Origin: Elysia chlorotica
Lineage: Eukaryota; Mollusca; Gastropoda; Plakobranchidae
NCBI GenBank assembly: GCA_003991915.1
Contig: RQTK01000100.1
Coordinates: forward strand, 610,596 to 674,595
Reading direction: 5' to 3'
DNA length: 64,000 nt
In this document: in pieces, positions 44,409 through 56,800 of the stretch
How the letters are laid out: every line of letters starts with the position of its first letter
Numbering within the stretch: the stretch's first letter is position 1
The notes under the pieces: model-generated
The model's database searches: none
Told to the model about the DNA's origin: nothing
What the model saw: only the letters and a program-made list of their open reading frames with translations
Made by a program: the position numbers and the translations under genes

Positions 44409-45584
44409 ATATATATATATAGATTTATAGAGAAAGAGAGAGAATGGACAAGTCTAGGTCTTAACAAGGTCTTGTAAGATCAAGGGAGACAAGGGATGTT
44501 TGGCAGCCGCCAGATTACCTGTGACATCAAACCCAAGTCCCATCAATACCCATACAGACTGTGGAATCTACTATAGATGCTGTAGTTTTTGTGACACTGT
44601 TCCTAGCATAGGCCCTACTCACTTACTTAGATCACACATAACCAATGCTAAAAAGTGTCAGTGAATGTGCCCTAATTTATTCATAAATTGTCAAAGATGC
44701 TTGTTTCTTAGGTACAAAAATCAACCCTTTACAGCTCCTTAGGAGTTGGATGACGACATATTTTTTTTACGTTCAACCATAACTTTATATCTAGGCCTAG
44801 GATCTAGAAAAAAAATTCTGTTCCCTAGCATCTTTCCCCGATTTCGTGGGTCCGACTGTGCCAGGGTCAACATTTACACAAGAAGTCTATGAAATAAGAC
44901 ACTTTGGAAATTCAGTAATGTAATTGCCACACTAAATCTAGATTAGATCTAGTTCTAGGGTGGCTCAAGCAGAAACATTAACGTGACGTATCTTGTCTTG
45001 TCATAAGACTTCGGTTACTAAGGCTTCTAATTCTTATATTGTTACAAGACGTAAGCTACGTCATGTTTGTGCATTCTACCCTAGAATCTAGACCGTGTAG
45101 TCTAGAGTCTAGATATCCATTCTTTATAAATATAGATATAGATTCTAGATCTAGAATCTAGATCTAGATCTAGATTTCTTAGATCTAGATCTAGAATACT
45201 AGAATCTAGTACCGAACAGGTTGAGAAAAGTTAGAAAACCCAATGTTTTGTATTTGTATCTAAAGTTTATAGTGCCAGTGTAAGCGTTCACACAGAACGA
45301 TTAGAATCTAGCCGAAGAAGTAAGACACTTTGGTACGTTTCATTTGAAATTGGTGACTTGCCAGTTGTCACACTGATACTAGATTAGTGGTAAGCTTACT
45401 TTGTAGGCCTACCGTACGAGTTGAGAGCAGTCAGAAAACATCCGTGTTTTTACAGTGGCTTTATTACACTACTTTCACTTTTTGTTTGGCTCAGAATACC
45501 GGAAGTAGGATCACACTACAGAGGTCTCCTAGGTTCCTCTAGGGAGTCCTATACGGCGACGGGGCGAAAGACTTCACTTGCGTC
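42086..45584. other. Intergenic, with TCTAGA-rich cluster
   Basis: No protein-coding exon recognised; promoter and first exon of the zinc-finger gene probably lie here. A (GA)n tract is at about 44371-44405. Between about 45095 and 45205 the sequence is dominated by overlapping 'agatctagat' and 'tctagaatctaga' motifs, which are partly palindromic. Confidence 0.55.
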
Positions 45585-45755
45585 TGGTAATAATGTGCAG
45601 CCACACACGAGACAGGGCGCGGATACCATGACTTCTGTTTCAGCCGGTCATATCTAGACTGACGGACAGATACATCTGCCGATCGTGGGATTAGATCCGC
45701 AGACCTCCTGATCTGAAGACCAACGCTCTACCACATGAGCCAGTTGCGCCCCCCT
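45585..45755 (-). repeat. tRNA-derived SINE copy, 3' truncated
   Basis: On the minus strand a tRNA-like head (A-box-like 'ctcatgtggtagagcgttgg', B-box region near 'gatctaatccc') is followed by the shared body ('gaaacagaagtcatggtatcc' region and the 'ccctgtctcgtgtgtgg' block). The 3' end of the family is missing. Confidence 0.7.
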
Positions 45756-46189
45756 CCCCCCCGTTATAATTTATTATATGTTTTGTATATAGGCCTACAA
45801 TGAATGTGGTACGGCCCCGCAGTGCGAGTAACGGCAATACTGTTGTTTTGCGCCAATAAGCATAATTACTTCTATGAGTTTTGGTTGTTCAATAAAGAGA
45901 AGAAGGTCAGGGTTTTATTAAACAAACTAAACAAAAAAACGGTTTAGAGAATAAGAAGAGAAACGCATCTTCTTTCAGTACCGAGAGTGTTCACCAAACA
46001 ATCACTAGATCTAGTTTTATTATTTTCATTGGTCATAGCATGAGAGGCTGGGTATATTTTGTTTTAAATTAATGTATTCAATCATCTTTGAGCTAGAATT
46101 TAATGTTTAAGTGGGGTCTGTCAGCTCAATCTTTAGATTATTATACCTACAGCTTCTCTTTCGCCCGTTGCCACTTCTTACTCTTCGCT

Positions 46190-46257
46190 CCCCCCCCCCC
46201 CCCCCCCCCTCTCCTCCCCTTTCTTTTCCGTCCCTTCTCTCCCCCCCCCCCCCCCCC
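46190..46257 (+). repeat. Poly-C / CT-rich tract
   Basis: Two runs of about 19-20 C (46190-46209 and 46239-46256) are separated by CT-rich sequence. They are likely prone to sequencing error and lie in a longer pyrimidine-rich stretch to about 46620 that produces proline- and leucine-rich false frames. Confidence 0.9.
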
Positions 46258-46997
46258 TCCCCTTTTCTGCTCATTTATTAGGCCAACTGTTCCTCCTCAT
46301 CCTTCACCTGCTCCCTTAGTTCATCTTGATCCAACATTTTTGTTCCTCTCCCAGCTCCTGGTTCTTATCTTTCTCCCACTGTTCCACCTGCTGCTAATTT
46401 TCGTCTTCTAGCTCCCCGTCCTGGTGCTTTTCCTCTTCCTCCTCCTATTGCCGATTCCTGTTTATCCTTCTTTTTCTGTCTGCTACACCTCCTCCTCTCA
46501 TCCTCTCGGTCCTGCTCTCCCGCTCCTTTTTCTCATCTTGCACATCAATATTGCGTTGCTTTATTTTATTCATGTTCTCCTTTTTATTTCATTCTTCTTC
46601 TTTTCATTTTTCTCTTCTTAGTGAAGTTCTTAGAGAGCGTAAAATGATAAAATGACAGAGAGGATGTTAAGGGTGGTAAAAACATTCCTTGTCATAAGCC
46701 CTGATGGGCATACAAAAAAAGTTTTATTTGTAGTTTTGTACAGAGAAACAGAGAGATAGAATATAGACAGACCGATAAGTTTGACAGCTTGATCAATAGA
46801 TAGATGTTTATTAAATAACTGTACAATGGTTCGTCTCTGTCGAGAAATCTACAAATTAGTCGGATCTTGGGCTATAACCGGGTAGGCCTACTCCCAACGA
46901 GATGCACATACATCTTGTACAGTCTGTATGTTGTGGCACTCCTTTTTCGAATCATGATAATTATATGTATGATTTCTGTTGGTTTTCTTTTCTTTTT

Positions 46998-47055
46998 TTT
47001 CTAATAAAGCCCATATAGTGCTGACATTGTACGCTAAACAACCAACTCAACTCTT
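46998..47055 (+). repeat. SINE 3'-end fragment
   Basis: 'gcccatatagtgctgacattgtacgctaaacaaccaactcaac' matches the terminal part of the SINE family of this window ('tatagtgctgctgttggacgttaaaccaacccaacc'). The head and body are absent. Confidence 0.6.
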
Positions 47056-47379
47056 TTTTTTTTCTTTTTCATCTGGCAAGGTCGAGGTACCCTCCTATCG
47101 CAGATCTCAAACGTGGTGCTCTTATTGTAATTTGAAGTGTCACTCAAAATTTACCCTTACTGCATTCAAACAGTCTATTTTCCAACCTTTTGATTTTATT
47201 TGTTGTTTAAACTTAAAAATTATTTTTACATTTTATGTTGAGTTGAGCATGCTTTGTTCTGCCTGGTCCTGTTACATGTGAAAATTATGTCTTTCATAAG
47301 ACTGTGTTTATTTGGTAATCTTTGGGGAAAGTGTTACCAACACAAAAAGTGCTAAATTTACTCACAGAAAAGGCACTCA

Positions 47380-47382
<3 letters not shown>

Positions 47383-47443
<61 letters not shown>
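47383..47443 (+). repeat. (GA)n microsatellite
   Basis: About 61 nt of pure GA repeat just right of a non-descript AT-rich segment and left of the LINE fragment. Confidence 0.97.
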
Positions 47444-47445
<2 letters not shown>

Positions 47446-47539
47446 ACATGAAGACAGAAGACAGTCAGAGAAACTGTCACAATTCTAAATAATTAAGACC
47501 AGACTAAATTGTAATCATGTTATTCAAGAAATATGTTAA

Positions 47540-48300
47540 CAAAAATATATACGAGGTGTCTATTTTTTCCTGGTTCAGTCTTTCAGTGAGTGCCAGTTTT
47601 TTGTTGTAAATGCCCTCAGCATTCCACTGCAATATGTTGAGGTGTCTTGGATCCTCTGGTGTGGTAGTTTGGCCAGTCACTTTTGCCCTCCGCTTCCGAC
47701 ACCTGGCTCGCCATAACGGAGCGGGGTGACCACCGGTAGATTGGGGTGGGCCCCTACGAAGGCCCGGCACTCTGCCTGCCCGGCGGGACTCCACGGGCAG
47801 AGCACCATCACGTGTTGAGGTGAGATTGTCCATTCATGAGTGGAAAGCGTTACATGGCCGTTATGCGCCGGTGGCCCCATGTATCCGTCTTCGGCATTGG
47901 GTTTTTTTTTTAAGAGTTCCCTCTCCTAGGCCGACTGCCTGACAAGGCTAACGAGTTCTGCCTACCCGTGTTTGGAATTAGAGTTTTCTTTCTCCTAGAC
48001 AGACTGCCCTCCCGAGCTAATGAGCTCTGTCTACCCAGGTAGGGGTTTTATGGCGCCCCTAACTCGCCAGATGCTTCCGTCATAAGACACATGGGGTATT
48101 TTGTAGAGATGTCCTTACCAAGGGACACCCCACCCCGTCCTGGTGAACAGCATCGCCAGTTTGGTCCGGGACTACTCATTTAATTCGCAGCTGACCCACA
48201 TATCTGCAGGCCACTCCCCTATCCGCCACCTGGGGACCCGCTCGGTTGGGGATGGTCGCCCCAGCAACATGCCCAAACGCTGGATAATGAGTAAGTTGCT
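47540..48300 (-). mobile_element. Non-LTR retrotransposon (LINE) 5'-region fragment
   Basis: A minus-strand frame (47833-47504) encodes an Arg/Pro-rich leader and then RHLNILQWNAEGIYNKK and ALTERLNQEKID. This matches the start of the apurinic-type endonuclease domain typical of LINE ORF2 (LQWNxxGI..K). The frame then runs into unrelated sequence, so the RT and the rest are missing. Upstream, GC-rich sequence to about 48300 looks like a 5' UTR and includes two related ~65-bp units (about 47925-47970 and 47990-48040, each with 'ctcctag.c.gactgcc' and 'ctgcctaccc'-like ends). Keeping the 5' end while losing the 3' end is the reverse of usual LINE truncation, so a later deletion is likely. The clade is not certain. 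Confidence 0.65.
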
Positions 48301-48385
48301 ATGTCCGAGATCTTCATTAAATTATACATTCAATACACAAATGACCAAGAAGAATACTGTCTAAACTTTACTGACATTAGAATAT

Positions 48386-48410
48386 GAGGGCAGGCTGATA
48401 AATAAGGGCC
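48386..48410 (+). repeat. Extra mariner terminal-repeat end
   Basis: A 25-nt stretch, 'gagggcaggctgataaataa' plus 'gggcc', is identical to the tip of the adjacent mariner element, which starts again at 48417. It is a solo end or a partial tandem duplication of the terminal repeat. Confidence 0.85.
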
Positions 48411-48416
48411 TATGTA

Positions 48417-49194
48417 CGAGGGCAGGCTGATAAATAAGGGCCGTTTTTGAATAACTTTTTTATTTGAAGGACTACAGAAGCAAGTTACACATCAAATGAA
48501 AGCTTAGAGTCTCCCCTATCTGATGAACTATCATTTTTCAACATAGTCACCAAAGACGTTGTCATCCAGCACGATAATGCTCGGCCACACACCAGTCGCC
48601 AAACCCAGTGCGCTTTACAGCAGTTGGAACTTCCTACCATACCACATCCGCCATACAGTCCTGATTTGGCCCCGTCTGACTTTTTCTTATTTCCTTTGCT
48701 GAAGAAACATCTCAAAGGAAATCACTATGAAACCGATGCAGAAGTTGAGGCGGATGTTCGCTCTTGGTGCCGATCCCAGACACCAGAATTCTTCGCCGAC
48801 GGAATGCGAAAACTTGTACAACGCTGGCGCCTCTGTATTGAACGCGATGGTGACTATGTTGAAAAATGATAGTTCATCAGATAGGGGAGACTCTAAGCTT
48901 TCATTTGATGTGTAACTTGCTTCTGTAGTCCTTCAAATAAAAAAGTTATTCAAAAACGGCCCTAATTTATCAGCCCTCAATGATCATTTTGAGCCAAAGA
49001 TAATAACCGACGGCATGCGAAAACTTGTACAACGCTGGCGCCTCTGTATTGAACGCGATGATGACTATGTTGAAAAATGATAGTTCATCAGATAGGGGAG
49101 ACTCTAAGCTTTCATTTGATGTGTAACTTGCTTCTGTAGTCCTTCAAATAAAAAAGTTATTCAAAAACGGCCCTTATTTATCAGCCTGCCCTCG
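48417..49194 (+). mobile_element. Rearranged mariner-family element with long inverted ends
   Basis: Ends are perfect inverted repeats (cgagggcaggctgataaata outward tips) flanked by TA at 48415-48416 and 49195-49196, as expected for Tc1/mariner insertion. The inverted arms are about 137 nt and include the last codons and 3' UTR of the transposase: 48417-48553 is a reverse copy of the 3' end at 49058-49194. Inside are a C-terminal transposase fragment (48546-48869), a first 3' end (to about 48980), about 30 nt of other sequence, and a second direct copy of the 3' end (about 49010-49194). The element is 778 bp and cannot encode a whole transposase, so it is non-autonomous, but the intact matching ends suggest it moved as a unit. 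Confidence 0.85.
48546..48869 (+). pseudogene. Mariner transposase C-terminal fragment
   Basis: The open frame encodes HDNARPHTSRQTQ, YSPDLAPSDFFLFP, LLKKHLKGNHYETD and ends at GDYVEK. The Asp of HDNARPH and the last Asp of SPDLAPSD are separated by 34 residues, the DD34D spacing of mariner transposases. The N-terminal DNA-binding region and the first catalytic Asp are missing. Confidence 0.9.
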
Positions 49195-49196
49195 TA

Positions 49197-50771
49197 CATT
49201 AACTTTTATATAAAAGACAAAATACAAACTAAGACAAAAGGCAAAAATAAATTGATCATGCTGACTTAGATTTTTTTTATTGTTGTTGTTGAAAGATAGA
49301 TTTATTTTTATAGACAACAGTCCCAAAGTTAAGTGTGTCCACACTATTTGTGCATGAAAGAAATTTAATAAACTCATAGACAAATAACATAGGGAATGTA
49401 ATTTTAAATATTTATGAGTCAGATACTTGGATAAGATGAGTTCTGTTTGACAAATAGCATTTCAATGGTCTGTGCTGAGCTATATTGAGAAAAATTTTAT
49501 CTTTCTGTCATATCAATGTCACGAATATTATTTAAATTTTGACTACTCAGCAATGATGCTGGTGTGTGAGTGATAAGCTAATTAAAACCTAATTTATAAC
49601 TTACGACTTCCACCAGGGCATGAACATGTCAATATTTTAATTGCATTGGTCCCACAAAAAGTATCACTGTAATAAATATATTTACAACTAGAAAAAAAAA
49701 CCCATTAAAAAACATAATACCTTTTTATTAGTACAAAACGTTTTTGTTGTAAAAATGTGTTCATTAAATAATATTAAAAGAGTTGATATTCATGCCCTTA
49801 TTCTGAATCATCAAAAAAAATATTTCCGCACACAAAAAGATTCTAGGAGTAACGATTTTGAAAACAACATAAAAGCAAGTAAAGTTGGTCCTATTGATAG
49901 AGTGGAGGAGAACCAAGAGCTAGGGTCTTGATCGTTCTGGGAAAACGGCATTTGTGAGGTAGGTTGCCATTACTTTTCTCACCCCATTTTTCTTTCACCG
50001 TGACTCAAGAGCCACAGATACTCATTCCATCCTGAGTTGGCACAGCCCAGATGTCCACATCGCGGGGATTGGACCTGACACATTCTCAAAGGTGGGGCAT
50101 TGCCCCAACAATTGCGCCGAAAACACATCATAGAAAAAAAAATTAAGTCATTGAATAAATACAATGAAAAAATATAGCAAAAATATAGCATAGTAAAGAC
50201 CATTACTTGTTGAAAATCGACAATAAGATCTGCACAGTGCTTATATTTTATGGCATAAGATATAAGCACTTGTTTTTTAAGGAAGTGAGAGTTCACACAA
50301 AACTTAACACAATAATGACAAACTTTAAAATAGCAGTTTTCCTCTACAGGAACAATAAAAAGACAAAATGATATGTGTAAGAATATATAGTAAGTCGCCC
50401 CATGTTCAAACACCAACATTGTTGTACTTAAAAAAAAAAAAAAGTGTGTGTGGGGGGGGGGGGGGGGGGCGTACTTGAAATACCATGATAAAATGATGGG
50501 GGCACATTTTTCCTCTTTCAATAAAATCCTATTTGAGTCTTACTATGGGAATAACAGAACCCTTGCCATAGTGAGACATAAGAAAAACAAGAAATCTCAT
50601 GACCGAGTTTTACTTTAAATGTTTTTCCTTTTCTTGTTGAAGTTAGTGCTGAAGACAGATTTTCAAGTGTTCCTGAAACTTAAAGCTTATGGTTTTTGTT
50701 GTTTAGAATTTGAAATCATTGAATAACTCCTGGGCTCTGCTTTCTTTCGTTTTTTGTTTAATTTCTGTTTG
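49197..50771. other. Intergenic, no gene supported
   Basis: AT-rich. A minus-strand frame at 49979-50521 is mostly low-complexity (His/Pro/Phe from a poly-G/T tract at 50435-50470) and has no recognised domain. A GC-richer patch at 49985-50120 could be an old repeat. Confidence 0.5.
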
Positions 50772-50777
50772 TTTATT
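50772..50777 (-). terminator. Candidate polyadenylation signal of oxidoreductase gene
   Basis: The minus strand reads AATAAA about 110 nt after the stop codon at 50887. It is the first such hexamer downstream of the stop, so it is the best candidate for the 3' end. Confidence 0.5.
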
Positions 50778-50886
50778 GTTTGTTGCTGTTGGGTTTTTTT
50801 TTTTATAATTGGAAACAGAAAATTCACCTAGGCTACATAAGAACCAGCACAATTTTGTTCTTAAAACTTGATAAGCTCTCCCTGCA

Positions 50887-53800
50887 TCAGTGAAATGAAC
50901 CATCAGCTTCAATGGTGACCACTTTCTTCTCAAGCCTAGCTTTCTCTGCAGCAAACACCAGAAGATGACTTCTCAGGGTGTCTTCAGGGCCAGTAGCCAT
51001 CTGTTTTGTTTTACTCTAGACAAGAAAAAGATAAAAAATTATGTTTTTTTTCACATTACCAAATGTATCATTTACTTCAGAACCAAATTCGAATTTAAAT
51101 AATTGAATTTTGGAAATCAGAGTGTATTAGTTTTACTGTATCCAATAACTACACATAGTGATACAAACCTGGGCAAATAAAAAAGATCAGACACTATCTA
51201 CTGAGTCCTCGATATTTAAGCTATTTATAATATTTGAAACACTTTCAAAAGAAGTCTACATGTATTATCCATACTAAGACCAAACCTGAAACGTCTGGCT
51301 GATATGCCCAGTCTTGTACCTACTGAGATATGGTGCCTAAGAGCTTTTTAGACACACTTATCAATTAAACTTTGGTACAAATAGGTTATTAAGCAATTAT
51401 TCAATACTGATATTAAGAAATTAAACTTCATTATGGTGAAGATATTGATATTGAATGGTACTGAATAGCTTTTACACCAAAGAGGCATTTTCAAGCAAAG
51501 TTTTAAATTATTTTTAGTTCAAATATTTACAAAATAAGTCTTATGTCTTATGAAGGAGGCATCAAACAGAGAGTGCCAAGTCTTGAAGGAAGCCTTATAG
51601 GCCTATACTAGTTCAATGTATTTCTGGATTTCAAGGTACCAATTAAATTGCACTTTATTTTTGAAAATAGAATAAGTGCTAAAGGGCGGAAAATTAAGAA
51701 CTTTGATTGTTTGTTTAATTGATTCTTAAACTTTATTTTGTGTTGTTTAATAGACTTTTTTATATTTTATCTCTATAATTTGATGTTTTTCATAGATTTT
51801 GATATAATTTCATCTTATGCAGAATGAGGAACTGAAAAAAGAAAAAAAAAACACCAACTCTTTTTGCCTAATATCTCTAAAAAAAAGAAAATCAAACAAT
51901 TCTGTGCTTTTTGCTGGCAATTACACTATGCAGAAATGTAAAATCTAGAACTCACCTTCAAGGATTCAATAAAAGTTTTCATCAAGTTAAAATCTGCTCC
52001 ACCGTGACCTGCCATTTCAGATGGAAACTCCCTTTGAACGGGCCAGTACTCTAAAAAATTATATAGAAAAAGCAAACACGCAAATATTATAAATTAATAA
52101 ACATTGCTCATAAAGGTTGTCCATTGTATTCTTAATTGCCATGGCAGAAAAGCACACCCTCCAAACTTCAAATCTTATCTTGAAACTCACACACACACGA
52201 AAGAGAACTTTACTTTACAGCAGTTCCGGTGAAGGCAACTCAGGAAAGAAGAAAAAAATGCCTTTATTCAGATGGAGGTGAAACACAACTTAAGGAGATT
52301 TGAAAAGACTACAAACTCCTAGCATATGTAAATGAGACAGTTTAGGAAAGTAGAAACAAAAGTGCTAATCTCACAATGGCTTAAGTAAGTAACAACAAAC
52401 ACAGAACTAGGTGGAAATAGAATTTAGAAAGCAACAAAATATTTTTTGTTTGTTTGTTATGATATAACTGCATTGCTTGCAGCCCAGAGTTAGTGTTTGC
52501 AGTTGAACATATATTCTGCACACAACCAAGACAATTGTTAAAGAAAAGAGAAAAGGGAGGCAAATAAAAATGGATGTTATTAAGATAGAGCATTTACTAA
52601 AAAGAAAAAAAAAATCAACAACAATGTAATACTAATAGATCAATGTAAAGTACCCTAATGAAAAAAAAAAAAGAATATATATATAATCTTTTTTTTTTTT
52701 TACTGTTATTGTTCGCGAAAGTGTTTTCAATAATTGTAATAATCACTGTCTATCTATCTTTTTTGTAGCTCATGTAACCACAATGACCATTTTCCTTGGA
52801 TGTACAATAAACGTACATCTTATCTTATCTTCTATTTTTGTAGGCCCTTATGGGTACATTTTGTTGAGTTGCTTTAATATCCAACACAGCACATATAGAC
52901 TATATTGTGGACGGACCCAAAAACTGATGTCTTACAATTTTATGTGCTGCCACACAAGAGACAGGGCGGGGATACCATGACTCCTGTTTCAGCCGGTCCC
53001 ATTAAACTGACACCGACCCAGCCAGTAGGGAGTGAAATCGCCAGGGCTCGAACCACGAATCTATTGCATTGTTAGCCGATGTTCTATTCCAGGGCCACCG
53101 CGCCCCCCTTATGGGTACATAAAAAATAGGCTAAAAATGTATTACCTGTGTTCTCTGTTCGAAAATCGCATATTTGCATCCTGTCCCAGCCATCTTCATA
53201 GACGATCTCTCCTTTTGTACCATAAACCTTCACTTCACGAGCACAGATCCGTTTAGTGAAAGCCACCATTGAAAAGTTTGCAGTGGCTCCATCCTCGAAT
53301 TGAAAATTCACTACCTAATTATGGGCAAGAAAGAAATTATTTTTAACATTTAAATTAATTTTGGAATGTTTGAGAGGCTTAGATGTAAACAGTCATGGGC
53401 AATATTTTATGAATCATACTCTTTGTAATTGTGAATATTGACAAAACCAATGATATATATGCATCAAAACTTTCTGAAAATTCTAAATAATATCATCATA
53501 TGTAAAATAGGATAGAACGTGAAGACAAATTGGTATTGCCAAATCATGGATATTGAGAAAATAATTACTTGGTGAGAAACCACATCATTGTCAGTGTCAT
53601 ACACACACTTTCCATATGGTCCAGTGCGAAGAGCTTCAGTGATGTTTTCCAGGTCCATTATGTCTGTTATAGTTTTAACAGGCCAGCCTGTATTTCCCTG
53701 TACCACACCAGATAAAGTATGAAAAATTATATATCAATCAAAGACTTTTCAAAAAATATTAACGATATAATGGAAATAACTGTTCAATGCTGTTTGTTTT

Positions 53801-56800
53801 GTTGTTGTTTCATCACAAAATAAAAGAAATACTTATAACACATAACTATAAATACATATCTTGGCTTAACTATAACTAAATATATTCAGCCAGATTTTTG
53901 TTCAAAAGAGGTAATTAAGAATATTTGATAATGTCTTTTAATTCAAGAGATTCTTATGTAAAATATTGTAAGAAAAACACAAAATCTGGCGGAAATGTTG
54001 GTGCAGACATACAGCTTTCTTGACACTGATTGTAATGTAATAGTGTTACTGTTAGAAGACAAAGATTGTATGATATGGCATGATGTCTGAATTAACTAGA
54101 CAAAATAGTAACATCTTGATATACTTTCTTCAGTACAATGACTTCTGCACAAGAATGCATGTAGCTCATTTGATTTCAATTAGTCTATAAATGCTATGCT
54201 AGGGTGGTGTGAATGTCAAAATGCCAGTTCTTTGACTTCAAAATACTACATGTATTTTAACAATCTGCTTTACTAAAATCACAGATTTTTTATTTAACCT
54301 AAAACTATTTTATTAACTAGAAATAAAGATATTTTATATAATAAATATATTATTTCTCAAGTCTGCACATTAACCCCATTCATAAATAAAAGTCCTCTGC
54401 GAAAACAAACCGATTTGTAAGCGTCAATGTAGATTTTTTTAGCTGAATAAGGACAGTCCTGCTCAACAGGGCAATCAAGGCAGCGGGAAGTGGCTTGGGC
54501 AGGCTGAAAGTTTGAATAAAACATTTCTGCATCATTGATTTCTTTTCTTCTTTTATCTGTACCTCATATTCATGATGAATTATAAAGTTTTGCAGACATA
54601 ATGAAAAATAGTAAAAAAAAAATTAGAATATTTCAATTAAACTAGTTTAGGATTCAGAGAAACAAACATTTGTTCGAGCCCTATTTTTTTTTTAAAGAAT
54701 CATTCGCATTTCAAGTTTTATATTTTACTTGACTGGTAGGTCTTTTTAAAGTATGGGAATCATTGAGTAATGTAGTTTGTCCTTACATTTAGAATATTAC
54801 CTGTATAAGAATTTATCAGCTGAAAATTTCTGAAATTAATTAAGTAGCATAAAGTGACAAATTTCCTTTGAAAAATAATGAATTGGAATTTATGATTTAC
54901 AAAATGAGAAATTTCTTTTTTTACATCAGTAATTAGTGAGTTGCAAATTGAGTTTTACATGTAAGCAATTCATATAGTGCATGTTAGTTTGCTTGTTCAT
55001 GAACAAAAAAAAAAAAGCTCCAAGAATCATTCTTTTCTAACTATGGTAACGATTTAATACAAACAGATCACTGTTACTCTTATTGCCCAATAATAGGTTC
55101 ACTTCTATCATGTCGCTGACTTGGTCTGTACTTAAGGTCTCGCTAGAAAATAATAGTTTATTATCAGCAAATAGCTGATACCACATACTGTATTAAGGCA
55201 ACAGAAAAACAACTTTTTTCTACCTAAAAGAATTAATGTCTCAAAAAAGTAGAAGAAAACTGATATTCAACTTAAATGTGTTATAAAAATTGTTTATGTT
55301 AGGGAAATGCTATTGCTAAGTGCATGTTAGTGAGCTTGTTTATGACAAAGTTAACACACACAAAATAATTTTATCTTCACTCTCACAAATTGGACAAAGC
55401 AGTATGGAAATGTCGATTAAGCTGCAAAGCAAAAAACGAAACAAAATAAATTCACTCCATGCCTATAAAAATCAAACCTTGTTGCTCTTAGTAAAATGGC
55501 TCAAATTTCCAAAGGATGACACGCTCACACAAACTTTAGGACTCATCCAGTAGGCGATGAGATCTATGTCATGGCATGACTTGGACATCAAAGAAAAAGT
55601 GCTTGAGTCCTCTTTATGCCAGTTGCCACGTACAAAAGAATGGGCAAAATGCCAGAAGCCCACCTGAGAAGATATTACAAAAATTTAGCTCATGTCTTGG
55701 ACAAACTGACCTTGTTTTCTTTTGTAAAGTGAGTGAGATTTCCAAAAGATCCCACACTTATGCAGCGCTTGGGGGACATCCAGTAATTTATCAAATCCAG
55801 GTCGTGACAGGATTTGGCCATCAGACTCGATGTACTACTGGTGGTGTTCCTCCAATTGCCTCTCACATACGAGTGGGCAAAATGCCAAAAGCCAACCTGG
55901 CAAACAGAGGCATTGTTTTGATTTATCTATCCATTTTAAAAGTGTAAGCTGAAATGATACTTGCATTGATGACATAAAGGTGAGAGTAAAAAATTTCGAT
56001 GAAAGGTGGCATCGATGGGCATTTCGATCATTTCCTCTCACCTCACTTTTTTTTTATTATCATGCACTTAAAGCAGTGTAAATTTTTACAGTGGAGGAAA
56101 ACAATAATTTATTGACATAATACTATTTTTTTAATAGTTTACTATAGCTACACTCTTTACCGGTTCTGTCAGTCTGATGTTGACCACATCTCCAATGCGT
56201 CCCGAGTCAATAAAATCTTTGATCATGGTGACCCAGGGTGTGTAACGTAGGACATGACACACAGCCAATGTAACATTACACTTCTTGCACACTGCAACAA
56301 TCTCTTTGCAGTCCTCAAGTGTTACCTAAAGATAAGAAAAAAAGATACATTCTCAAACAAAACGTGAATTATCACTCATGAGAAAAAAACTTTTCCAATT
56401 GTATATCTCTGGGTCATAAAACGTCCCAAGAAGTTTTAATATTCTAGTCAAAATACTTAAATATTAAGAATGTTTCTTTGAAATTTCATGTATTTCTAAT
56501 TAAAAATATTGTATGTATTCCTCAAATAACATTTTCTCCCACAGAAACCCTACAAGGCAGGCAATATAAAGGGCTACAAATCATGTCATATGATTAAGTT
56601 TTTAAAAGCTAATGCGATCGAATGCGACATAGTCTCCTCCACGCTAATGCGATCGAATGCATCCCATCGTGTTTCTAGGTCGTATTCCAGTTTGATGTAC
56701 AGAGATTTTTTTTATCAGATCGGTTTTCATAATGGCCTTTGAATTCCTCCAATAGCATTCTATGGAACAAACTAGAGATGCTATGCTGATTATGAATCAG

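Noticed and set aside
49979-50521. 180-codon minus-strand frame
   Set aside because: Its length comes from AT-rich and poly-G/T sequence. No domain is visible, and the only protein-like part (about 40 codons at 49979-50130) could not be identified.
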